64,000 nucleotides of DNA from the NCBI RefSeq assembly GCF_004193775.1, contig NC_041005.1:13425865-13489864 (forward strand). The letters run 5' to 3'. Each line of letters opens with the position of its first letter. Positions within the stretch are counted from its first letter, which is position 1. This document shows, piece after piece, positions 1-11,358 of this stretch. Both the position numbers and the translations under genes were made by a program. The notes under the pieces were generated by a model. It was not told the DNA's origin. It worked only from the letters and a program-made list of their open reading frames with translations, and did no database searches. Source of the DNA: Glycine soja. Its lineage: Eukaryota; Streptophyta; Magnoliopsida; Fabales; Fabaceae.

Positions 1-43
1 AATAGTTCGTAAACCAAATGTGTTTCATCTGTTGACTACAAGA

Positions 44-1795
44 TTCTCTGGAAGAGCAAGCCTCACAGGGACGCTTTGTCACCCAAGTACGTCAAGATGT
101 ACTGACTATTGCCATTGGGCGACTAAATCACCTTGGTCGTGTCCGTGCTGTTGGAGCTAGTGTTGGGACCAAACAATAATTTCGACCAACTTCATGAAGC
201 TCTAGCACGTCTATATCCATGACTCCCAAAGCCTTGGAGAAGCTGACACAAAAAAAATTGTCCTTCAGTCAGACGTAGTCCTAGATGCATTTGTAGATGC
301 AGACACAAATGCAATCACAGGGACTCGTACTGCCTCCTGAGCCTAAGGTTAGATCTTTTACTGCTCATGTAAGTACAAAGGGAAGTTGTGATCCCTCGGG
401 GTAGGACCCAGACACGGGTGACTTAGAGAAATTTGGGTTGTATGTTGATGAGAATCCTCCTCGCTTGGTTGCCCTTAGAAAAGTTTATGAGGGATTGACG
501 ACTGTCCACAACGTTCCTTTGGACAATGATCAAGTGAAGGTCAGTGTTGAGGAAGTTCAAGATGCTAATGCTAGCGTTCCTATCCCCACTCAAGAGGTTC
601 AATTAGTGGGGCAGACACTTAACACCTTCCTTACTTAGGCGACACATCTTGTACACCCTTATCAGAACATGTATCTCATTTTGTTGTATTTGTTATTATT
701 AAAAAAGGATTTGTTACAAATAAAGTGTTGACTGCCATTCAATTATGTTTATTAACTGTGTAGGATAAACAAGGACCTGTGAGATCATTGAAACTTGTAG
801 ATAGGCTAGATCCTGATGTCGATCACCTATACCTAATGACATTGACCATCCCACAACTTTTTCTCAAGCCTTTGCAGGTGTCGTGGGCTGCTACCATGTT
901 TGGGGTGTATAATGATAACTTTCCCTTGTACATAAAGCATGAAGATTTTTCTAAAATAGCACATGGTAGTCAATGTCTCAGCATCTCTGTGATACAATTA
1001 TGGATTCTACAAGTCACTTTACATTGTTGTATGTTAGCTAATTGATTGTTTTAAATTCATGCATAATTTACTTTATTTTAACAACAATAGGCATATGACT
1101 AAGACAAGTATGCAAGTGGGGAATGCCTGTGTGTATGGATTCCTCGAGCCATAGTCCATACAATGATCTGGACATTAGCAAATGGTCGTTATATATCCTA
1201 AGGACAATGTTGTCATCTAGTTTTGTTCCTTGCACAATAGGCCCGAAACTACTTGAAATGAGTTATTAAAAGGTCAGTTATGTTTTGTAATACATTTACT
1301 TTATCATTAGTGTTTGACATCAATATTTTAATTGTACAATACGCATGCATGTTTCTCTTAATCAGTACTTTGAAAGGATTCAATGATAGTCAAGGAAGTA
1401 AATCCAAGGTTGCTGCTAGATGAATTGTAGTTAAAGTAAGTCATTTAAACAATGTTTGATGCCTTAAAAAATTAAATTTTATTACTTTGTACACTAATTT
1501 TTGGTTAACTTTGAATATATGAATATCCTATTCAGTTTAGTGTAGTAAGAAAAAAGGAAGCACTGAGTGCGAGTACTACGTAATGCATTGGATGTCGACG
1601 ATAGTCCTAAGAGGTTTCAAGGATAATTGGGAAAGGGTAATTGTTTATTCAAAACTAATTCAATTTGTTATAATTTTTTTATTTATACTTATTAACTTAT
1701 GATTTCTTATATCATGCAATATTTTACTGATCCAAGACCATTGGAACCAAAGACAATGAAGACAATTCACATTCAGTGGCAAGATATTATCTAAA
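44..1795 (+). pseudogene. Decayed CACTA-encoded protein with DUF8039-like and Ulp1 (C48) protease-like regions
   Basis: Translated pieces line up in order with a protein common in soybean CACTA elements, known to me from family knowledge. Residues around 388-638 include YVDENPPRLVALRKVYEG and QEVQLVGQTLNTFL, a DUF8039-like region. At 779-1045 the frame reads HLYLMTLTIPQLFLKPLQVSW and GVYNDNFPLYIKHEDFSKIA. At about 1180-1245 a frame with one stop reads VIYPKDNVVI and FCSLHNRP. At about 1550-1630 it reads KGSTECEYYVMHWMSTIVL, which holds the expected catalytic cysteine of the Ulp1/SENP-like domain, although the usual following Gly is Glu. A last piece at 1719-1790 reads DPRPLEPKTMKTIHIQW. Introns separate some pieces. 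Multiple stops and frameshifts make it a pseudogene. Ulp1-like domains in plant transposons are thought to act as SUMO or ubiquitin-like proteases; activity here is not expected. Confidence 0.75.
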
Positions 1796-2061
1796 AGTTA
1801 AAAATGAAATACTAGGCGTTTAAATAATTTTTCAATTGTAGAGTTATGTTAATTTATATTAGGTTACAAATGATTTTATGTATTGACATTATTGTTTTCA
1901 GGACATTAAATATTTCTTTTAATTAATATTAATTATTCAATTATTATGGACAAAATTTGAGCTGCTTGAAAACTGTCTGGACTGGACTGGTTATGTTTTT
2001 CAATTTGCAAGTTTAGGGTAGTTAAAAAAATAGACAAGATATTAAAAAAATGTAAAAACAA

Positions 2062-2630
2062 CATTGGTTTTTCAAAATGTCGATGTTGTCTTGCGTTCAC
2101 AATATCAATTTTTCGAAAAACCGATGTTGTTCACCATAAAACAACATTGGTTTTTATGAAAAATCAATGTTGTTGAGAAGAAAATAGCATAGGTTTTTCT
2201 AAAAACCAGTCTTGTGAGTTCACGAGAAGGAGGGCATTCACAACATCGATTTTGCAAAAATCCAATGTTGTAAGTGAAGCATGACATCGATTTTCCTTAA
2301 AATTGATGTTTGATTTTACATATTATACATTTTTTTTGTTTATATCTAATGATATGAAATTGGTTTTTTTACAACATCGGTTTTACAAAACATCAATGTT
2401 GTCAATGAAGAACAACATTGGTTTTTATTAAAACTGATGTTGGTATTTACATATTTTACATTTTTTTTGTTTATTTCTAATGGTACGACATTGGTTTTTT
2501 TAGAAAACTAATGTTGAGTAGTTTAGTTTAACATCAGTTTTCATAACAGATGTTAACATTGATACTTTTAGCGTTGGTAGTTTCAACATTTGTTTATAAC
2601 TTATGAAAGTTCATAAAAACCGATGTTAAA
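2062..2630. repeat. CACTA right subterminal repeat array
   Basis: About a dozen direct and inverted copies of a short motif related to AACATCGGTTTT / AAAACCGATGTT follow one another, for example near 2064, 2103, 2140, 2236, 2370, 2415 and 2620. In CACTA elements such subterminal repeats are the binding sites of the accessory transposase protein. Confidence 0.85.
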
Positions 2631-2649
2631 AACCTATTTTCTAGTAGTG

Positions 2650-3524
2650 TGCAACATAATTATATAGCAAAATGCATTTAGCTATGCATAATATTATAAT
2701 CCCAAAGGTGTGGTTGTATACCAAGTGTGTTATGTGTTTCCCTTGATCAAGGCCAAGTGTTAGACAATAGGCAAGGTAAATTAGTGGTTAATCCCTAAGT
2801 TTGCTGCTTGTGTAAATAACAATATGCATGATCCATTTCCTATTTGAAATTGACATCATCATTTTGTTTTTGTAAATTCAATTTACAATCTGAAGTGCTC
2901 ATAATCTTGTTTGATATGTAATTTTTATTTATGGTGCAATTTCGTCTAATGCTATGGTAATTTTTGGTATGGATTGCAGCTTCATTTTTGTCAAGGAAGA
3001 CAAAGATGAGATACTACCTTCAAGCAATGGTGAATTGAGCAAAGCAAATAAGCAAATGTATGTCTGTTAGTTATTTTTTAGCACTATTTGGAAATCATGT
3101 TGGAATAATTCATGTAACTATATATTTTTTTCTAATTAGTAACAAGAATATGTAGAGAATGCTACATTTACATTATGTGTGTTGTGAAATATATTGAGAG
3201 TGCATTTTCTCTTATGAAGTTTTTTCTCTTGTCATTATTTTATAATATTAATATATTGATGTTTTTATATGTTTAATTAGATAGATATTTATAATATATT
3301 AAGGTCATGACTTTATTAATGAAATTTATTTTAATTACTTATGATTGTTTTAAATTTTAATGGGTAGTTAAATAGATATTTATGATTATAATAAAGAAAT
3401 TTATTTTAATTTTTTATTCTAAATTATTATTTTTTTATTCTTAAATTTATTTTAATTATTAATGATTGCTTTAAATTTTTTATATAATATTAAATGAATT
3501 AAACTATTTTCCATAATTTAGGTG
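2650..3524. other. AT-rich spacer with one exon-like patch
   Basis: No complete gene is seen. A patch at 2981-3057 is bounded by an acceptor-like GATTGCAG and a donor-like GTATGT, and reads FIFVKEDKDEILPSSNGELS in an open frame. I do not recognise the protein. It may be a single surviving exon of a host gene or a chance open stretch. Confidence 0.3.
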
Positions 3525-3752
3525 TAGGCTATAGTGACATATAATACATGTTGGCATATGTTAACAAGCTTATTCCCACAATTTCAAAAGTATAGGTGTA
3601 AGCTATAGTGACACATAACTTATGTTGTTGAAACTCATTCAAAATTCACACTAAAATTATGTGTGGATATATGTCCAATAAATCTATACCCACATACGTT
3701 GTACCTATATGATACTTTTTGTTTGTCACTATAGGTGACTTTCCTTGTAGTG
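3525..3752. mobile_element. Decayed CACTA-type right end (TATAGTGAC subterminal family)
   Basis: The motif CTATAGTGACA occurs near 3530 and 3605, and inverted (GTCACTATAGG) near 3724. The stretch ends in TTCCTTGTAGTG at 3741-3752, whose reverse complement CACTACAAGGAA resembles a CACTA terminus. A related end is seen at about 14391. No coding sequence can be attached to it. Confidence 0.5.
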
Positions 3753-4995
3753 GTAGGATTTTTTTATTCCATTCCAATCTTCTTTGACAAAGTACCAACA
3801 TCTATATGATAAGTTCATTCCTCTTTTTTAGTTACAAATCCCACATCCAAGACCCAGAAAGAAACCTTAACCTTACATGTTTCAACATCAAACAAGATAA
3901 AAAAAATAATCAAAGCATTGAAGCCTCACACAAACCCCAAGGGCAGGACCAAGAAAGAAACCCAAACCACATTAGGCAATTAACATGCTTCAACAAATGT
4001 TGCGGATTCTGGCTTTATTGGCATATTTTCCAAAATAAACATATTCAAGCAATAGCTACATTAGGGAACATAGTAAGTAACCTAAATTGCCTCTAAACAT
4101 AGCACTATTAAGATTTTTAATTCAAAATCAATATCTCATAAAAAGTGCACCAAGCTATAGATGAAAGTACACAAAACAAAAACATAGTCAAACTCACAAT
4201 GGGACCAAAATTAAATGTGCTCCAAACCAAAATGAACTTAGATAAACAACACCAATTAAGTCTTAAAATAGACAAAAACTCAAATATAAATACCAATATG
4301 AGAATGGGTACATCCCACAAAATTAGATATAACCAACATTAAAATGAAAGCAATAGTATCCACTAATTAGTAAACCACAAGTAGAAACCACAAACATATG
4401 CAAGAAATTAGAAAAACACAATGTAGGAATGCCATTATCCACAAAGTAACTGTTGGGGAAGAAAAAACACTTACACAAAAGCGTGACTATGGTAGCACAA
4501 CAATGGTGAGTTTAAACCAAGTAGCAACAACAATAGTGCTTTTTCACACATAAGGCATGGGGTTTTTGAAAGAAAAAACTAAAAGAAGAAAAAAGGCATC
4601 AAAGACTCAATGGCATAACATTGTCAACAAAGGAAGGGCATCTTCGTACCTGGAACCTCGTCGGTGATAACAATAGTGAAGAACCACGACTCTGATTAGG
4701 GTTCGCGGTCAAGGCAAGGTGTAGGTGGTGTGACAATGAATGATCGAAAGTGGTGGCATGATGATGGCATTTCAAAGGTTGAGGAAAAAGATCACCTCGT
4801 AATTGGCTTCATGCGAGGACGAGCATATGTGCTGGTGGTGCAAAGTGGTGCACGAGGTGGTGGCTGTGCGAGGTCCTGGAAAGGTGGTGGATATGGTGGC
4901 ATAAGGACCATGAGACCAAGAGAAAGCTAGGGGTTATGAGAGAGAATGCAGCAGGGTGAGGGGTTATAAAAAAACTATACTACATCAATTCTAAC
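3753..4995. other. Spacer without recognised gene
   Basis: Small open frames occur (for example at 3806-4096 and 4730-4930), but none resembles a known protein. The G-rich stretch 4680-4960 gives low-complexity Gly/Arg peptides. I see nothing supportable here. Confidence 0.5.
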
Positions 4996-5890
4996 GTAGC
5001 TCCATGTGGAGCTTGTAGGCCTTGGATCTTCTTCATCAATGGAGTCTTTAGCTTCTTGAAGTTCATTGGCAGCGGAATGGAGAAGGAAGAAAGATGATTG
5101 GAGACGTCACTTCAAGGAGAAGATGAGTCAAGAACAAGCTCACCACCATAAGAAGCCATGGATAAGAGCTTGAAGGTAGGAGAAGATAAGTGGAGGGAGA
5201 AAGAGAGAAAGAGAACAAAATTTTGTGCCTCAAATGAGGTCTGAACTTTGAAGTGTAATTCTCAAATGATCAAATTTGAAAAAAATGCACACATAAGGCC
5301 TCAATTTATAGCCTAAGTGCCACACAAATTTGGAGGGAAATTTGAATTTATATTCAAATTTCACTTGAATTTGAATTTGTGGAGCCAAATTTGGAGCCAA
5401 AGTTTCACTAATTATGATTAGTGAATTTTAGCTATGGTTCAGCCCACTAATCTAAGATCATGTCCAAGATTCTCCACTAAGTGTATTTAGGTGTTATCAG
5501 GCATGTAAAGCATGAAGGACGTGCACAAAGTGTGACTATATGATGTGGCAATGAGGTGTAGCAAACAAATGCTCGCCTTCCCCTTAAGATGGTCCAAAAT
5601 TTAATTGGATTGGGCTTCTCCCAATTCAATTAAATTTATCTCCCAACACACACACACACACACACACCAAATAGTTCACTTAATGAATGTGAAATTACAA
5701 AACTACCCCTAATACAAAAATTAGTCTAGGTGCCCTAAAATACAAGGGCTAAAAAATCCTACATTACTAGGGTACCCTCCCTACACTATGAAGTCCTAAA
5801 TACAAGGCCCAAAAATAATAAAACCTTAATCTAATATGTACAAAGATAAGTGGGCTCATATTTAGCCCATGACCTGAAATCTACCATCAA
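4996..5890. mobile_element. Old solo LTR or LTR relic of the gypsy family at 21802-28228
   Basis: The sequence follows the 936-bp LTRs at 21802 and 27266 almost from end to end, in the same orientation. Shared blocks include the start (GTAGCTCCATGTGGAGCTT), GGCAGCGGAATGGAGAAGG, TCACTAATTATGATTAGTGA, CTAGGTGCCCTAAAATACAA and GTGGGCTCATATTTAGCCCA. It is clearly more diverged than those two are from each other. No internal retrotransposon sequence flanks it, which suggests a solo LTR or fragment. Confidence 0.8.
5646..5667. repeat. (CA)n microsatellite
   Basis: About eleven CA dinucleotides in a row lie inside the LTR relic. The corresponding part of the other two LTR copies has only a few, so the repeat expanded here. 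Confidence 0.9.
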
Positions 5891-6480
5891 GAAACTATTA
5901 AATAACAAAACATGATTTTTTGCATTTTCATGTACCTTTTTCAAGCCTTTTAAAACCGAGTCAAGATGTGAAATTTATACTATTAGATTCATTTATATGA
6001 AGACTATCAAACTTAACTATTTTTAAACCATAAAATATCATAAATATTAAAAAAAACAAAAGTCACACCACGAACAATATTTAAACTAAAATTTTAAAAT
6101 TACTCCATGTACTAAGTCAAATTTCATAATTAAAAAAATCAAAATGAATGTTTTAAAATATATAAGACCAAAAAAATTAGTACACAAAAATAAGGGAAAA
6201 AAATAATTTCTCTAGTTAATTTTTTTTAATAATTTTTAAATATAAAATTAGAAAAAAAAATTAAAAACCCATTAACACAACCAAGTTCTCAATGGTTTTT
6301 AAAGACCGAACATAAAAAACACGGTGTGAATTCGGTGGAAGGGGACCCAAATTCACACCTAAAATAAGAGGGAGGGGGGGGGGTAGGTTGGTACATAATG
6401 TGAAAAAGGGGGCATTTGGGAATATATTTTCTGGAAAGGAGGGTACAACCGTAAAATAATCATTATTATTGTTATAGTTA
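5891..6480. other. AT-rich spacer, nothing recognised
   Basis: Mostly A/T-rich sequence with homopolymer runs and a G-run at 6374-6384. No gene, RNA or clear transposon terminus is visible. Confidence 0.5.
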
Positions 6481-6790
6481 GGTCTATCGGACCTTGGACA
6501 AACATTAGTTTTAAACTTGGACTTTGGTTAAACATCAAGATTGCACTTAAGCCTTATTAGACCTAGATCAATCATTGGTGTTAAACTTGGACCTTATCGG
6601 ATATTTCTCAATCATTAATTTGCATTTGAGTCTTATTGAACCTTGGTTAATCATCAACATTTCTCACCAACCTTATTAAGCATTGGCCAATCATTAAAAT
6701 TACAAAAGAATTTTGTTAAGCTTTATACAATCATTAGTTTTACAAGTGAGTCTTACAAGACTTAATCAAACACCAATCACCAATGTAACA
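6481..6790. repeat. Degenerate tandem repeat, unit about 55-60 bp
   Basis: Successive diverged copies of a unit containing CTTATTAGACCTTGGTCAATCATTA-like sequence begin near 6483, 6550, 6590, 6635, 6685 and 6740. The array has no coding frame and may be a subterminal array of a decayed transposon. Confidence 0.6.
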
Positions 6791-7419
6791 CTTCATACTT
6801 CATATTGTATTTCTAACTTTCTATCCTTATTTTTATTTATATTTACTATTTGTAATATATGTTAAATATTTATTATATTTTCGTATTTTTAAGTTTATTT
6901 AGTACCAAAAAATGTTACAGATCAATTATAATTATAATTTTAATTACGTAGAATATTTATTATGATACTAATATTGATATCTTCATTTTTATATTATAGA
7001 ATAATGTATGATTAATTTTTTTCCTATCAAAACTTTAAGGTTTTTCGACTTTAGTACTACCTAAAAAATATTGTATCCAATATTTTAGTCCTTCTACCAC
7101 TTTTTGGTCCTCAAAGTGGTTTAAATATCATTTTTTTTAACAATTATTAACATTCCAAAAGTGTCTTTATTTTATTTTATTTAAAAAATCATATGACACA
7201 TATTTGTGTTAGGTTTGTTTAAAAAAAATATAAGAAAATTGCTTCCTTAATTATTATGCTATTATTTATATTTGAAATTATATTAAATATTTACAATATT
7301 TACAACATTAATAATGTTTTTAAAATAAAATTATTCATAATGTTTTTTTTACATATATATATTAATAATGTTCCATCCCACCCTTTTTATTCATTTTCAC
7401 TATTACCTAAGGATTTTTT
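6791..7419. other. AT-rich spacer, nothing recognised
   Basis: Very A/T-rich sequence with poly-T and poly-A runs. The open frame at 7256-7483 is low complexity (Ile, Asn, Phe rich) and is not taken as a gene. Confidence 0.5.
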
Positions 7420-7872
7420 TACCAACAAAAAATCTATTAGTAAAATCCATCGACAAATTCCTGAAAATGTAATGCTTAAGTAAAATCAGTTGGTAAATAC
7501 CTACGAATAACATCTGTAGGTAAAATCTATCAATAAATACCTACGAATAAATTTTGAAGATAAAATCGGTTAGTAAATACCTACCAATTCAATACGTAGG
7601 TAAAATTTGTCGGTAAATACCAACAAATACAATCCGTAGGTAAATTCTTGTCGGTAAATACCTAAACAATAAATTCACAGGTAAAATATGTCGACAATTA
7701 ATCAAATTACATATAAACTTGAATCCATCGGTTATGTTTGTCAGAAACTTAAAATTTCTGACGGAAAATCATTTGTTAGTAAATTTCCATCAGAAATGAT
7801 GATTTGCCTATGGATCAAAATCAATTGGTAAAAATCCCTCGGTAATGAACTTTTTTTTTTTTGTAGTTATCA
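7420..7872. repeat. Tandem GGTAAATACC-type repeats ending in a decayed CACTA-like terminus
   Basis: Six to seven copies of a unit of roughly 35-40 bp contain GTAGGTAAAAT and CGGTAAATACCTACGAAT variants. They are followed by a poly-T run and TTTTTGTAGTTATC at 7858-7871. The reverse complement of that end resembles a CACTACAAAAAA terminus with the first bases altered. The arrangement looks like the subterminal array and end of a CACTA-like element, although no left end or gene was found. Confidence 0.55.
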
Positions 7873-8007
7873 TAACTATACTTCTTTTCTCCTATATCTC
7901 ATCCTCTATATGGATGTCTACTATTGCATGGTATGCCCATACACTATTCTCCATCTTCAAAACATCCAATTAAATTAAGTGCTTTTGCTCCGCTATTGGT
8001 GTTGGGA

Positions 8008-8936
8008 CGACTAAGGCACAAAATAATTCAAAATTAAGAAAGCTACAAACCAAAATCATTTAAAAAAAATGAAGCCAATTACATCCATGAACGCGTTGAC
8101 ACATCAGTATATATGTTACCAATTTCATTAAAATATATAATGTTTTGTCAATTGCTCATATTTTACCTACTTAATTTTGCGTATTTCACAAACTACTGCA
8201 CATGGGTTGCCCTAAAATTTCAGATATGTACATGCTTGAACATAACGCATACGAGTACAAACGCCCCCCAAGTGAAAATGATTACTACGTTCAAAGAAAC
8301 TACTTCTTCTCCTATGCTTGAAGAAGTCTACTCAAGAAAGGATAATATTTACTATTTTTTTTCGCCGCATCGTACATGCATATGGATATATATAGCATAC
8401 AACTTCCGGCCAACTCAACCATATTATCCTAAAAAATTATAGTTTAATTGTGTGCTTCTATTGTAATAGCCGTCACGAGTACATTAATAAGTAAGATTCA
8501 GAGATGTCGCTCTGGAAAGATCACAAGACACTTGTTTTTCTTGCGATCACAATTAGACTACCCTCTATGAGATATTAAGTAAGCCCTAACTATACTAGTT
8601 CAAGCAATTAAACAATAATATTAATTTTCCTAATGATAAGATTTTATTCCCTGGCATCCTTTCTTGCAAACGCATTCACAGTTTGTATCTGTGTCATTCT
8701 TCATTATCATTTGAATTCAGCCTACACGTTTAGCCCTTCTACATTCCACATCCACCTAAGACTATATATATATATATACACACACATATATGTAACAGCT
8801 CATCACCAAAAACATTGATCAAACATTATTTGTGGTGCATGTGCAATTTAAAATCTCATTGATATTGATTTGCTGAGAAAAAAAATATCATTGATAATTT
8901 CTTCAGCCTTATTCTTATTTTTATTCTTCACTAGAA
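8008..8936 (+). promoter_or_regulatory. Upstream region of PME1, duplicated ahead of PME2
   Basis: This region is colinear with 14531-15863, upstream of PME2, so the tandem duplication carried the promoter with the gene. Shared blocks include ACACATCAGTATATATATGT, CTACTGCACATGGGTT, AACATAACGCATACGAG and ACGTTCAAAGAAACTACTTC. A TATA-like stretch at about 8761-8778 (ACTATATATATATATA) sits about 160-175 bp before the ATG, and the paralogue has AAATATATATAAG at the matching place. The transcription start is inferred to be near 8790. Confidence 0.6.
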
Positions 8937-11358
8937 ATGGAGAATCTTGGAAAAACATTCCTACTACTCCTATTGTTATCTTCAATATTCTCAATAGCCT
9001 CATCAAGAAGAAGACCACCAGCTTCATCCAGCAACATAGATTGGTGGTGCAACCTAACACCACATCCTGAACAATGCAAACAACACCTCAGTACTCAAAT
9101 GAAGAGCCACCATTTCCAAATCAAGCACAAAACTATCTTCCGGGAAATGCTTCTTCAAAATGCCTTAAATCAAGCCCTCATCATGCAAAAAGAAGCAAAT
9201 GACAATGACCAAAACAACATGCTAACAAAGAACCACAGAACCGTACATGGTGATTGTTTGAAGCTCTATGGAAAAACCATCTTCCACCTCAACCGCACCC
9301 TTGAATGCTTTCATGGGAAGCATAACTGTTCATCGGTTGATGCACAAACATGGCTCAGCACTTCTCTCACAAACATTCAAACATGTCAAGATGGCACGGT
9401 TGAACTTGGTGTTGAAGACTTCAAGGTTCCCAACAACAATGTTTCTGAGATGATTAGGAACAGCCTGGCCATCAACATGGACTTCATGAAACATCATGAT
9501 CACATGGAAGAAAAACCAGAAGATGCGTTTCCAAGTTGGTTTTCAAAGCATGAGAGGAAACTTTTGCAGTCTTCATCGATAAAGGCACATGTTGTGGTGG
9601 CCAAAGATGGTTCTGGGAATTTCAAGACTGTGCAAGATGCTCTCAATGCTGCGGCAAAGAGGAAAGTGAAAACAAGATTTGTGATACATGTCAAGAAAGG
9701 AGTGTATAGAGAGAATATTGAGGTTTCGGTTCACAATGATAACATCATGCTGGTTGGTGATGGGCTGAGAAATACTATAATCACCAGTGCCCGAAGTGTT
9801 CAAGATGGTTATACTACCTATAGTTCTGCAACTGCTGGTAATTTATATTCCATCTTCTTTCTTTCTTTTTCCTTTTACTTACATTGATATATACTCCTTC
9901 CTGTTTTAAATATATATAAAAAAAACTCTTGAGGGCAGACCCGCCTCAAGAAATTATGAGACCTAAGACCAAATTTAATCAAATTTTAATTTAATACACT
10001 TTCTTAATTTTTTTTTAAAATAAATTGTTATTTCATATTTTAAATGTTATTTAAATTTTAAATTGAAACTCAATTAAATATTTAAATTAATATATATATA
10101 CAAAATATCAACATAAATTGAAATTTTAGTTAAATGTATGATCTTATAATCAATATTTTCATCAATTTTTTTTATATATCAACCATAGACTCAATCATTA
10201 AATTTAAATTTTGTACTAATTTCAAAATATTTTTTTTAGGTAAAGGAGAGGTTGAATCTTAGATATAAAATAATTTTCTTTAACTTTCTCAAATAAAATC
10301 AAAATTTTGCTTAAATGATATAATATTCATTTAATAGGATTTTGATTAAACTACTTTTTATTTTTCATATCAAATTTCAATGAAAAACACTCTAAGAAAA
10401 TAAATTTATAATTGAGATTGTTGGAATTAAATATTATTAATCAGCTTTCTTAATGAGTGTGAATTAATTTTTTTATACTTATATTAAAAATCAGAGTAGT
10501 ACATCCCATTAAATAATGCCATGTGTCACCGAAGTGTTGCTAACATTTTTCTTTCTAATTCTCTAATTGTGTGTCAAGGAAGTGTTTCTAACATTTCACT
10601 TTTCTAGAATTCCTTATGACTTTCCTTAACTTCTAAACCTTTACTTGAACTATCCAATTTTAGGAATAGACGGCCTCCACTTCATTGCACGCGACATCAC
10701 CTTCCAAAACACCGCTGGTGTTCACAAGGGTCAAGCTGTGGCACTCCGATCGGCCTCAGACCTCTCCGTCTTCTACCGGTGTGCCTTCATGGGCTACCAA
10801 GACACCCTCATGGCTCATGCGCAACGCCAATTTTACCGCCAATGCTACATCTATGGCACTGTTGACTTTATCTTTGGCAATGCCGCAGTGGTGTTCCAAA
10901 ATTGTTACATTTTCGCAAGAAGACCCTTAGAAGGCCAAGCCAACATGATCACAGCCCAAGGACGAGGCGACCCATTTCAAAACACTGGAATTTCAATTCA
11001 CAACTCTCAAATTCGAGCAGCTCCAGATCTCAGGCCCGTTGTTGACAAATACAACACTTTCTTGGGTAGGCCTTGGCAACAATACTCTAGAGTCATGGTC
11101 ATGAAAACGTTCATGGACACCTTGGTTAACCCATTGGGTTGGTCTCCATGGGGTGATTCTGATTTTGCTCAGGACACACTTTATTATGGAGAGTATCAAA
11201 ATTATGGGCCTGGAGCATCTACAACCAATAGAGTAAAATGGCCTGGTTTTCATGTGATTAATAGCCCAACTGAAGCGTCACAGTTTACTGTGACACACCT
11301 TCTTGCTGGCCCAACATGGTTGGGTTCTACAACTGTGCCATTTACCTCTGGCCTTTGA
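8937..11358 (+). CDS. Type-I pectin methylesterase (PMEI domain plus catalytic domain), intact; PME1
   Basis: The gene has two exons: 8937-9837 and 10664-11358, joined by an intron beginning GTAATT and ending TTTTAG; together they encode 531 residues, the usual size for the family. The product removes methyl esters from homogalacturonan in the cell wall. Residues 1-23 form a hydrophobic signal peptide. An inhibitor-like (PMEI) domain with paired Cys follows at about 34-190. The processing motif R207-K208-L209-L210 precedes the catalytic domain, which starts near VVVAKDGSGNFKTVQDA. Catalytic features are all present: GVYREN, Q324 in QAVALR, D347 in GYQDTL, D368 in VDFIFG, and R436 with W438 in LGRPWQ. 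The start is supported by the signal peptide directly after the ATG. No stop or frameshift was found, so this is the only apparently functional PME in the window. It is probably secreted and cleaved at RKLL in the Golgi, as is known for the family. Confidence 0.95.
9838..10663 (+). other. Intron of PME1
   Basis: The 826-bp intron lies after codon base one of a Gly in ATAGIDGLHF, the conserved PME intron position. It is A/T-rich and I see no insertion or RNA gene in it. PME2 has an intron at the same position (16561-17181), but the two intron sequences look largely unrelated apart from their ends. Confidence 0.85.

Larger units (their letters stand above)
1..2649 (+). mobile_element. CACTA (En/Spm-type) DNA transposon, right-hand part
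   Basis: The right end is visible: the reverse complement of 2632-2649 reads CACTACTAGAAAATAGG, the canonical CACTA terminus, and it is preceded by an array of AACATCGG-type subterminal repeats (2062-2630). A decayed + strand gene of the kind carried by soybean CACTA elements lies inside (44-1795). The left end is outside the window. Reading frames are full of stops, so the element is old and not autonomous. Confidence 0.85.

Noticed and set aside
4730..4930. Gly/Arg-rich + strand open frame
   Set aside because: Short, low complexity, no start context or similarity.
7256..7483. Ile/Asn/Phe-rich open frame
   Set aside because: Composition follows the A/T-rich DNA; no evidence for coding.
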